This document shows, in pieces, positions 23,031 to 30,806 of a stretch of 30,806 nt of DNA. The stretch is from JAYOFM01 sp038117225 (GTDB lineage Bacteria > Pseudomonadota > Alphaproteobacteria > Rhodospirillales > Casp-alpha2). Where the stretch lies: positions 1 through 30,806 of the forward strand of contig JAYOFM010000033.1 in assembly GCA_038117225.1 (NCBI GenBank), written 5' to 3'. The number at the start of each line of letters is the position of its first letter. Within the stretch, counting starts at the first letter, position 1. Under the pieces are notes generated by a model. That model had not been told where the DNA came from and searched no databases. It saw only the letters and a program-made list of their open reading frames with translations. The position numbers were made by a program, and so were the translations under genes.

Positions 23031-24629
23031 ATGGTGTTGACCGGTTTCTCACGCTCTCTCTCTAATCCGCATTCCCGTCATCGTCGGCGACGGTGTCGCG
23101 TGTTGGCGTGGCTTCCCGTAGCCGCCCTGGCCTTGATCGGCTGCCAGTCAACCGATTCCGTGTTTGGTTCGCAAGGCCCGAAGACGTCGGCCTCCTCTCC
23201 ATCGACCGCCGCCGGTGCCGAGGCGGCGCCCGGTCCGCATGGCTCGCCACAGGACGGCCCCCCGGTTTCCGGCCCTCGATTGCCGCCGACGGCTGCGGCG
23301 GCGCGCTCCCCGTGGACGCCGCAAGTAGCGGTCGCCGCAAAACAATCGGCTGGCGGACAGGATAGCGGCACGCCGAGCGCGGCGCCGGCCCGGGCCCCGC
23401 TGCCGTCACTCGCGCATTTGCTCAATCGCCCGACAGTGGAGGGGACGCCCTCACCGCAGCTGACATCGTCGGTGCCGCCGGTGGCATCGTCCGACACAGT
23501 GCGCGTGGCCATTCTGTTGCCGCTTTCGGGACCCAACCGCAAGATCGGCGAAGCCATGCTGCAGGCCGCCGAACAAGCGCTGTTCACTCTTGCCGATGAA
23601 CGGCTGGAACTGTTGCCGCATGATACGCGGGGCACGCCGGATGGCGCCCTGGCTGCGGCGCAGGTCGCCATCGGTGACGGCTCACGCATCATTCTCGGGC
23701 CGCTGCTCGCCACATCGGTGCGCTCGGTACGGGCCGTGGCGCGAGCGGCGGGCGTGCCGGTGATTGCGTTTTCCAGCGATCGCCTGGTCGCCGGCAGCGG
23801 TGTCTACACCCTCGGGTTTCTGCCCAGCGCTCAGGTTGAACGGGTCTTCGCCTATGCGGTCAAACAGGGCCTCCAGCGTTTCGCCGTTCTGGCGCCCAAC
23901 GATGCCTACGGAGACGCGGTGGTCTCGGCGGCTCAAGTGGCGGCGGATCGCCTCGGCGGCGTGGTCACCCGAATTCAGCGCTACGACCCAGGCGCCGGCG
24001 ATTATTCGGCGCCGGTCCGCGTGCTGGCGGAATACGACCTTCGGCGCAAGACCCTGCTCGATCAGCGCAAGCAACTGGAAGGCAAGACCGACGACGTCTC
24101 GGTGCGCGCCCTGGAACGACTGAAGAAGCTGCAGACCTACGGCGACCTGCCCTATGACGCCCTGTTGCTGGCCGATGGCGGCAAGCGGTTGCAGTCCATC
24201 GCCGCCCTGTTGCCGTTTTTCGATATCGATCCGGCGAAGATCCGCATGCTCGGCACCGGCCAGTGGGACGAACCGGGCATCGGCGCCGAACCTGCCTTGA
24301 TCGGCGGCTGGTTCGCCGCCCCGCCGCCCTCGGCGCGCGGCGAATTCGTCTCGGAATACCGTCAGGTGTTCGGTGCCGCCCCGCCGCGCCTGGCGACATT
24401 GGCCTTCGACGCGACGGCGCTCGCCGCCGTGCTTGGCCGCGCCGAAAGCGGCCCCGACTATTCCTCCCGGGCGCTGACCGACCCCAACGGCTTCTGGGGC
24501 CGGGACGGCGTGTTCAGGTTTCGCAATGACGGTACCGCCGAACGGGGCCTCGCGGTGGTGCAGGTCAACCGCAAGGGCAACAAGATCCTCGACCCGGCGC
24601 CGCAGACCTTCCAAAAACTGACAAACTAG
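23031..24629 (+). CDS. LpoA-like penicillin-binding protein activator lipoprotein
   Basis: The 532-residue product has a basic N-terminus, then VLAWLPVAALALIGCQS, a lipoprotein signal with lipobox LIGC at about residue 35-38. A Pro/Ala/Ser-rich flexible linker (about 40-155) follows. Then comes a periplasmic-binding-protein type I fold: VRVAILLPLSGPNRKIGEAM (about 157-176), SRIILGPLLATSVRSVRAVA (about 215-234), VPVIAFSSD and VLAPNDAYGDAVVSAAQVAA (about 285-304). This matches the C-terminal domain of LpoA, which stimulates peptidoglycan synthesis by PBP1A from the outer membrane. The N-terminal TPR domain of E. coli LpoA is replaced by the linker. GTG 23100 is a possible alternative start. Its stop overlaps that of hemW. 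Confidence 0.85.
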   Translation: MVLTGFSRSLSNPHSRHRRRRCRVLAWLPVAALALIGCQSTDSVFGSQGPKTSASSPSTAAGAEAAPGPHGSPQDGPPVSGPRLPPTAAAARSPWTPQVAVAAKQSAGGQDSGTPSAAPARAPLPSLAHLLNRPTVEGTPSPQLTSSVPPVASSDTVRVAILLPLSGPNRKIGEAMLQAAEQALFTLADERLELLPHDTRGTPDGALAAAQVAIGDGSRIILGPLLATSVRSVRAVARAAGVPVIAFSSDRLVAGSGVYTLGFLPSAQVERVFAYAVKQGLQRFAVLAPNDAYGDAVVSAAQVAADRLGGVVTRIQRYDPGAGDYSAPVRVLAEYDLRRKTLLDQRKQLEGKTDDVSVRALERLKKLQTYGDLPYDALLLADGGKRLQSIAALLPFFDIDPAKIRMLGTGQWDEPGIGAEPALIGGWFAAPPPSARGEFVSEYRQVFGAAPPRLATLAFDATALAAVLGRAESGPDYSSRALTDPNGFWGRDGVFRFRNDGTAERGLAVVQVNRKGNKILDPAPQTFQKLTN

Positions 24630-25795
24630 GCGGGCGCAGCCAGTAGTCGTTCGAGTACAGCATTGAGGCATCGTCGCCCGTCGGTGCTGGTCTTGATGCG
24701 ATCGCCGTCATCATTCAAGAACCCGCCGTCTGTGAGTTGGCGAAACCCGTTCGCGTCGACGACTTCATCGAAAGCGATGCCGGTCGCGGCGATGAAGCGG
24801 CGTCGATCGATACCGCCCGCCAGGCGCAGCCCCAACATGACCAGTTCCTCGGCCCGCACCGCATCGCTCAAGGCTGAGTCCTTGGCGGTGCCGTGGCCAG
24901 CCAGCTCCACCCTGTCGAGCCAGCGTTCCGGGGTGTGGATCTGGTACGTCGCGTGGGCGGCATCGCCGAGCCGCAGACGGCCATGCGCGCCTGGCCCAAC
25001 GCCGACGTAATCGGCGCCCCGCCAGATCGCCACGTTGTGGCGGCACGCGGCGCCCGGCCGGGCGTGATTGGAAACCTCGTAGGCCTCGAAACCCGCCGCC
25101 GCCATCGTTTCCTGGGTTACGTCATAGAGGGTCGCGCCGACATCCTCCTCGGCCTCCGCGACGCCGTCGCGGTGAAACGGCGTGCCCGGTTCGATCGTCA
25201 ACTGATAGAGCGAGAGATGATCGCCGGCGAAATCCAGGGCGTCGCTCAATTCGGCGCGCCAGGCGGCTTCCGACTGGCCGGGCAGGGCGTAGATCATGTC
25301 GAAGGAAAACCGCGTATAGACGTCGCTCGCCAGGGAAATGGCGCGCCGGGCCTCATCGGCCGAATGGCCACGGCCGAGAGAGGCCAGTGCGGTGTCGTCG
25401 AGGGCCTGCACACCGATTGACAATCGATTGACGCCGGCCGCCGCGAAATCCCGAAACCGCGCCGCTTCCGCCGTCGATGGATTGGCTTCCAGGGTGATCT
25501 CGACGTCATCCGCGAGTGACCATTGATTGGCGATCTCCGCGATTACCGCGGCCACCGTTTGCGGCATCATCAACGACGGCGTGCCGCCGCCAAAAAACAC
25601 ACTGGTGACCGTGCGGCCGGCGGTCAGGGCGCCGTAGTGCCGCAGTTCCGCCACCAACGCCTGTCGCCAGCGTTCATGGTCGACGGTATCGGCGACGTGG
25701 CTGTTGAAATCGCAATAGGGACATTTGGAGAGGCAGAACGGCCAGTGTACGTAGACCGCGAACCCTGGATCGATCACGGGCTCCGGCCGAATCAT
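24626..25795 (-). CDS. hemW: Radical SAM haem chaperone HemW
   Basis: The 389-residue protein has the radical SAM motif CLSKCPYCDF (about residues 21-30), binding a [4Fe-4S] cluster through three cysteines with CxxxCxxC spacing. SAM-binding VTSVFFGGGTPSLMMPQTVA, the LEANPST motif and the RLSIGVQALDD strand follow. A HemN-type C-terminal domain (about 300-385) comes last, with the YVGVGPGAHGRL region before it. HemW binds haem and inserts it into target proteins; it is often misannotated as coproporphyrinogen oxidase, which needs CxxxCxxCxC and extra N-terminal sequence. The start overlaps rdgB by 4 nt, so rph-rdgB-hemW form one unit. Confidence 0.94.
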   Translation of the reverse strand: MIRPEPVIDPGFAVYVHWPFCLSKCPYCDFNSHVADTVDHERWRQALVAELRHYGALTAGRTVTSVFFGGGTPSLMMPQTVAAVIAEIANQWSLADDVEITLEANPSTAEAARFRDFAAAGVNRLSIGVQALDDTALASLGRGHSADEARRAISLASDVYTRFSFDMIYALPGQSEAAWRAELSDALDFAGDHLSLYQLTIEPGTPFHRDGVAEAEEDVGATLYDVTQETMAAAGFEAYEVSNHARPGAACRHNVAIWRGADYVGVGPGAHGRLRLGDAAHATYQIHTPERWLDRVELAGHGTAKDSALSDAVRAEELVMLGLRLAGGIDRRRFIAATGIAFDEVVDANGFRQLTDGGFLNDDGDRIKTSTDGRRCLNAVLERLLAAPA

Positions 25796-26409
25796 GCGTC
25801 GAAGCAGGCAGCCACCAGGCGCCGGAAGGCCTCCGCGCGGTGGCTGATGGCGTGTTTTTGCGCCGGCGCCATTTCGCCGAACGTCACTTCATGGCCGTCC
25901 GCCTGAAATATGGAGTCGTAGCCGAAGCCGTGATCGCCGCGTGGAGGCCATACCAGAGTGCCGTTGACGACACCTTCGAACTCTTCGATATGCCCATCAG
26001 GCCATGCCAGAGCGAGGGCGCAGACGAAATGGGCGCTTCGGTCGCACTGTCCGGCGAGTTCCTTTTCGACGCGGGTCATGGCGGCAACGAAGTCTTTCTC
26101 CGGCCCGGCCCACCGGGCCGAGTAGATGCCCGGCGCGCCATCGAGTGCATTCACCGCAAGGCCGGAATCGTCGGCCAGCGCCGGCAGCTCGGACGCGGTG
26201 GCCGCCGCTCGAGCCTTTAGCGCCGCGTTGGCGAGAAACGTACCGCCGGTTTCCTCGGGCTCGGCTAGGCCCAACGCGGCAGCGGATTGCACCGCGACAT
26301 CGAACGGCGCCAGCAGATCGCCGATCTCGCGCACCTTGCCGGCATTGTGGCTGGCGATGACCAAGCGGTCACTCGTGAAGCGGCGATGCCGGCGCGGAGT
26401 TCCATTCAT
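25792..26409 (-). CDS. rdgB: RdgB/HAM1 non-canonical purine NTP pyrophosphatase
   Basis: This enzyme hydrolyses dITP, ITP and XTP to monophosphates, cleansing the nucleotide pool. The 205-residue product has the signature LVIASHNAGKVREI (about residues 16-29), the ETGGTFLANAALKARAA segment (about 52-68), ALADDSGLAVNALDGAPGIY (about 76-95, with the catalytic Asp), RGDHGFGYDSIFQ and the C-terminal SHRAEAFRRL. All expected motifs are present. It overlaps rph upstream and hemW downstream by 4 nt each (26406-26409 and 25792-25795). Confidence 0.96.
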   Translation of the reverse strand: MNGTPRRHRRFTSDRLVIASHNAGKVREIGDLLAPFDVAVQSAAALGLAEPEETGGTFLANAALKARAAATASELPALADDSGLAVNALDGAPGIYSARWAGPEKDFVAAMTRVEKELAGQCDRSAHFVCALALAWPDGHIEEFEGVVNGTLVWPPRGDHGFGYDSIFQADGHEVTFGEMAPAQKHAISHRAEAFRRLVAACFDA

Positions 26410-27134
26410 GCCGAGTCGTCGAGGCCGAGGGCAGTGCGCTGAACCGCGACCAGTTCACGGACCCCCTTCTTGGCAAGCGCCAGCAAGGCGAGGAATTTAT
26501 CCTCAGCGAAGGGCGCGTCCTCGGCGGTGCCTTGCACTTCGACGATCAGGCCGCCGCCGGTCAGCACGAAGTTGGCGTCGGCTTGTGCCGAGCTGTCCTC
26601 GGCATAGTCCAAATCGAGCAGGGCCTCGCCCTCCCAAAGCCCGCTGGAAATGGCGGCGACCTGATCGGTGAGGGGAATTGACGAGACGATGCCGAGATCG
26701 AGGCAGCGCTGAAAGGCGCGATGCAGCGCCACGTAGCCGCCGGTGATCGCCGCCGTGCGGGTGCCGCCGTCGGCCTGGATGACGTCGCAGTCGACGCGGA
26801 CCTGCAACTCGCCCATTGCCTTCAGATCAGTGACGGCGCGAAGGGCACGGCCGATCAGGCGCTGGATTTCCTGGGTACGGCCGGATTGCTTGCCACGCGC
26901 GGCCTCGCGGTCCATGCGGGTGTTGGTGGCGCGTGGCAGCATGCCGTATTCCGCGGTCACCCAGCCCTTGCCGGAATCACGCAGCCACGGCGGCACGCGC
27001 TGCTCCACCGTCGCCGTGCACAGTACGTGGGTGTCGCCGAACCGCGCCATGCATGAGCCTTCGGCATGCTTGGCGACGTCCGGTTCGAGGGCGATCACGC
27101 GCAGGGCGTCAGGGGTTCGTCCCGATGGGCGCAT
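26406..27134 (-). CDS. rph: Ribonuclease PH
   Basis: RNase PH is a phosphorolytic 3'-5' exoribonuclease that trims tRNA precursors and forms a hexameric ring. The 242-residue product begins MRPSGRTPDALRVIALEPDV and has GSCMARFGDTHVLCTATVEQ, the phosphate-binding RKQSGRTQEIQRLIGRALRA-like region (GKQSGRTQEIQRLIGRALRA, about residues 81-100) and DCDVIQADGGTRTAAITGGY (about 114-133). The C-terminus is complete. ATG 27132-27134 is preceded by AGGAG about 11 nt upstream. It is the first gene of rph-rdgB-hemW and is divergent from hrcA, as is common in proteobacteria. Confidence 0.96.
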   Translation of the reverse strand: MRPSGRTPDALRVIALEPDVAKHAEGSCMARFGDTHVLCTATVEQRVPPWLRDSGKGWVTAEYGMLPRATNTRMDREAARGKQSGRTQEIQRLIGRALRAVTDLKAMGELQVRVDCDVIQADGGTRTAAITGGYVALHRAFQRCLDLGIVSSIPLTDQVAAISSGLWEGEALLDLDYAEDSSAQADANFVLTGGGLIVEVQGTAEDAPFAEDKFLALLALAKKGVRELVAVQRTALGLDDSA

Positions 27135-27257
27135 GTTGGTTGTGACTCCTAATTATTGGCTGCCGGGATTGGGCTTGCCTGGAATTTGGCGCAAGCTACT
27201 CGCTCCCAGCGGGTGGGTAAAGAATGCGGCGCCGGCGGCCAGCCCGGCGGGGTAACG

Positions 27258-27286
27258 TTGACGGCGCCCGTCCGCGAAACTACATA
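27258..27286 (+). promoter_or_regulatory. Candidate sigma-70 promoter of hrcA-grpE
   Basis: TTGACG (27258-27263) and TACATA (27281-27286) are separated by exactly 17 nt, an optimal spacing, about 56 nt upstream of ATG 27342. The -35 merges into a small palindrome (GACGG-CGC-CCGTC, 27260-27272), which could be a binding site or chance in GC-rich DNA. No CIRCE element (TTAGCACTC and its complement) is visible between rph and hrcA. Confidence 0.5.
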
Positions 27287-27341
27287 GGACGCGCGCTTTC
27301 ATGTGCACGTGAAAATCGATACGGATTTCCAAGGAATTCCA

Positions 27342-28379
27342 ATGATTTCCGAGCTTAATGCCCGCTCTCGTGAGATCCTCAGACAGATCGTCGACGCCTA
27401 TCTGGAAACCGGCGAGCCAATCGGCTCGCGAACGCTGTCGCGGCGCATGCCGGAATCCCTGTCACCGGCAACCATTCGCAACGTCATGGCGGATCTTGAG
27501 GATGCCGGGCTGTTGTTCGCGCCGCATACTTCCGCCGGGCGTTTGCCGACAGATGCCGGCATGCGCCTGTTCGTCGATGGCCTGCTGGAATTCGGCAACC
27601 TGACCGAGGACGAACGCCAGAAAATCCAGGAGCAGTGCGCGGGCACCAGCCAGAGCCTTGATACCATGTTGGAAGAAGCGACGTCGGCGCTCGCCGGTCT
27701 GTCGCGCTGCGCCAGCCTGGTGATGGCGCCGAAAACGGATGCGCCGTTGAAGCACATCGAATTCGTCAATCTGAGCCCGGGACGCGCCCTGGTCGTCCTG
27801 GTGACCGAGAACGGTCTGGTGGAAAACCGGATCATCGAGACGCCTCGGGATATGCCGGCCTCGGCCTACGTGCAGGCGACGAACTACCTGAGCGCGCGCT
27901 TGGTGGGTCGCACCGTCCACGAAGCCCACGATGAAATTATGGAGGAGCTGGAGGCGCACCGGACCCAGCTCGACGAACTGACCAGCAAGGTGGTGGAGAG
28001 CGGCCTCGCCACTTGGGCCGGCGGTGATTTGCAAAGTGGATCGCTGATTATTCGCGGTCAGGCACAGCTTCTTGAAGACGTCAGCGCGGTCGCGGATCTG
28101 GAAACGATCCGCGCTTTATTCGGGGCTCTGGAGACAAAAGAGGAGATGTTGCGCCTGCTGTCCCTTGCGGATTCGGGCGAAGGGGTCCAAATCTTCATTG
28201 GGGCCGACAATCAATTGTTTAATTTCGCCGGCTGTTCGATGGTCATCGGACCCTATCGCAACAGCCGCGAGGTGATTGTCGGCGCCATAGGCGTCATCGG
28301 CCCGACGCGCATGAACTATGCTCGCATCGTACCGATGGTTGACTACACTGCCAGCCTGATCGGCCGGCTGATCGGATAA
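27342..28379 (+). CDS. hrcA: Heat-inducible transcription repressor HrcA
   Basis: HrcA is a winged-helix repressor of class I heat-shock genes that binds CIRCE and is kept active by GroEL. The 345-residue product opens with MISELNARSREILRQIVDAY, then GEPIGSRTLSRRMPESLSPA and TIRNVMADLEDAGLLFAPHT-type HTH and wing (about residues 20-70, with SAGRLPTDAGMRLFVDGLLE following). The central GAF-like dimerisation region includes HIEFVNLSPGRALVVLVTEN. VIGPTRMNYARIVPMVDYTA is the C-terminal signature. ATG 27342 is preceded by AAGGA and fits the family start; an in-frame GTG at 27303 is less likely. GrpE follows after 12 nt. Confidence 0.95.
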   Translation: MISELNARSREILRQIVDAYLETGEPIGSRTLSRRMPESLSPATIRNVMADLEDAGLLFAPHTSAGRLPTDAGMRLFVDGLLEFGNLTEDERQKIQEQCAGTSQSLDTMLEEATSALAGLSRCASLVMAPKTDAPLKHIEFVNLSPGRALVVLVTENGLVENRIIETPRDMPASAYVQATNYLSARLVGRTVHEAHDEIMEELEAHRTQLDELTSKVVESGLATWAGGDLQSGSLIIRGQAQLLEDVSAVADLETIRALFGALETKEEMLRLLSLADSGEGVQIFIGADNQLFNFAGCSMVIGPYRNSREVIVGAIGVIGPTRMNYARIVPMVDYTASLIGRLIG

Positions 28380-28391
28380 TGAGTTAAAACA

Positions 28392-29201
28392 ATGAATACG
28401 ACACCTGAATCCGCCGAAGACAATATTGATATCGACATTGATGCAGCGGAGGCATACGCCGGCGAACAAGCCGCCGAGCCTTCAAGCGATGATACCGCCG
28501 CCATGGATGACGATGGCGTGGTCGCCGCGTCGGATAACGCGCCGCGTGATGCCTCCGACGGAACGGCGGAGGCCGATCTTCAAGATGCGCCCCTGGACGA
28601 GGCTGCCGAGATCGATGTGCTGCGCGCCGAACTCGCCGATACCAAGGACAAGATGCTACGCGCCCTTGCCGAAACCGAGAACGTTCGCCGCCGCGCCCAA
28701 CGGGACAAGGAGGAGGCGAGCAAGTACGCCGTCACCAGCTTTGCCCGCGATGTCATCGCCGTTGCCGATAATTTCCGACGCGCCATCGAATCCGTCGACG
28801 CGCCGACGCGTGAATCCAGCGACGCCATCCGCAACATGATTGTCGGCATTGAAATGACCGAACGGGAAATGTTGGGAACGTTCGAGCGCTTTGGCATTAA
28901 GCGGATCGCCGCCGAGGGCGCGCGCTTCGATAGCAATCTGCACGAAGCGATGTTCGAACTCGAAGACCTGAAAAAACCGGCGGGCACCGTCGTTCAGGTG
29001 CTGGAAACCGGTTACATGCTGCACGACCGCTTGCTGCGCCCGGCCAAGGTGGGCGTTTCCAAAGGCGGGCCGAAGGCGCCGCCGCCCGACGCCGCCCCGG
29101 CGGGTGACGGGCCGGAAGACGCGGCGGCTAAGTCCGGCCAACAGGCCTACGAAAAACAAGGTGATCCGGGCGCCGGCGCCAAGGTCGATCAGGAATTATA
29201 A
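28392..29201 (+). CDS. grpE: GrpE, nucleotide exchange factor for DnaK
   Basis: GrpE is the dimeric nucleotide exchange factor that releases ADP from DnaK. The 269-residue product is longer than the roughly 200 residues usual. It has a very acidic, Asp/Ala-rich N-terminal tail (about residues 1-72), the long coiled-coil helix (AEIDVLRAELADTKDKMLRA to NVRRRAQRDKEEASKYAVTS, about 73-118), the beta-domain (MFELEDLKKPAGTVVQVLET and GYMLHDRLLRPAKVGVSKGG, about 188-226) and a Pro/Ala/Gly-rich tail of about 43 residues. The core is intact. It sits between hrcA and dnaK, its functional partners. No strong ribosome binding site is evident, so translation may depend on hrcA. Confidence 0.95.
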   Translation: MNTTPESAEDNIDIDIDAAEAYAGEQAAEPSSDDTAAMDDDGVVAASDNAPRDASDGTAEADLQDAPLDEAAEIDVLRAELADTKDKMLRALAETENVRRRAQRDKEEASKYAVTSFARDVIAVADNFRRAIESVDAPTRESSDAIRNMIVGIEMTEREMLGTFERFGIKRIAAEGARFDSNLHEAMFELEDLKKPAGTVVQVLETGYMLHDRLLRPAKVGVSKGGPKAPPPDAAPAGDGPEDAAAKSGQQAYEKQGDPGAGAKVDQEL

Positions 29202-29232
29202 AGATTAGCGACAAGCCGCGGCACGGCGGCGG

Positions 29233-29264
29233 GTTGCGGCGGCACCGGGGGAAGCCTATATAAC
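29233..29264 (+). promoter_or_regulatory. Candidate heat-shock promoter of dnaK
   Basis: GTTG at 29233-29236, 18 nt, then CCTATATAAC at 29255-29264. The -10 part fits the alphaproteobacterial RpoH pattern CYTATNT and the spacing fits the recalled 17-18 nt; the -35 has G in place of C in CTTG. Read as sigma-70, the same bases give TTGCGG, 17 nt, TATATA. Either way dnaK seems to have its own promoter besides read-through from grpE. Confidence 0.5.
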
Positions 29265-29285
29265 CCCCGAGGTCGCCATTCGGGG
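29265..29285 (+). other. Short inverted repeat in the dnaK leader
   Basis: CCCCGA at 29265-29270 pairs with TCGGGG at 29280-29285 across a 9-nt loop. With the promoter above, transcription would begin near 29269-29271, so the left arm sits at or just before the start site. It could act as a DNA operator or, if transcription starts upstream, as a 5' hairpin. No U-run follows, so it is not a terminator. Confidence 0.35.
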
Positions 29286-29365
29286 CCAAAACTGTTGAAA
29301 ACCATGGGATTTCTGCCGGGGCACGAAATGGCCGTCGGAAATCGCCGAAGCTGACGAGGACGAAA

Positions 29366-30806
<1,441 letters not shown>

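Noticed and set aside
23682..24671. 329-codon minus-strand open frame opposite the LpoA-like gene
   Set aside because: Antisense shadow rich in Arg/Gly/Gln; the plus strand has a clear lipoprotein signal and binding-protein fold.

Overview
The window looks like a chromosomal, mostly housekeeping stretch of an alphaproteobacterium, probably a GC-rich Rhodospirillales-like lineage. The taxonomic call rests on gene content and order: a secB / fxsA / Tim44-like (timA) / mltA / smr neighbourhood, hslVU divergent from a hisB-DUF2628-hisH-hisA-hisF-hisE-HIT operon, rsmI-yraN running toward gshB, and a hemW-rdgB-rph block divergent from hrcA-grpE-dnaK. This placement is inference from remembered synteny. 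No rRNA, tRNA, CRISPR array, insertion sequence or phage gene was seen.

Layout. 1-724: secB (partial) and fxsA on the minus strand. 938-6887, plus strand: timA, the lytic transglycosylase mltA, a complete lutABC lactate-oxidation operon, smr, and a small XRE-type regulator. 6954-8794, minus: the heat-shock protease hslV-hslU behind a sigma-32-like promoter. 8991-12936, plus: the histidine operon with a DUF2628 membrane protein inside it and a HIT hydrolase at its end. 13116-16523, plus: a 1135-residue cysteine-free protein made of a FecR-like domain, a long Ala/Glu coiled coil and RTX calcium-binding repeats, preceded by a near-perfect 24-bp palindrome. 16520-18070, minus: comM (yifB) interrupted by one in-frame TAG. 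18188-19141, plus: a ureohydrolase whose metal site lacks a canonical His. 19143-22946, minus: rsmI, yraN, a BON lipoprotein, a SirB1-like protein and gshB. 23031-24629, plus: an LpoA-like lipoprotein. 24626-27134, minus: rph, rdgB, hemW, overlapping by 4 nt. 27342 to the end, plus: hrcA, grpE, dnaK (partial).

The genes group by role: envelope and protein export (secB, timA, mltA, lpoA-like, BON protein), proteostasis and heat shock (hslVU, hrcA, grpE, dnaK), histidine biosynthesis, and nucleotide/RNA quality control (rdgB, rph, rsmI). The parts that stand out from this background are the RTX/FecR gene and its operator-like palindrome, the lutABC insertion between mltA and smr, the interrupted comM, and the unusual ureohydrolase.

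The layout is very compact. Three convergent gene pairs (RTX/comM, ureohydrolase/gshB, lpoA-like/hemW) have overlapping or nearly abutting stop codons, and many co-directional neighbours overlap by 4-10 nt.
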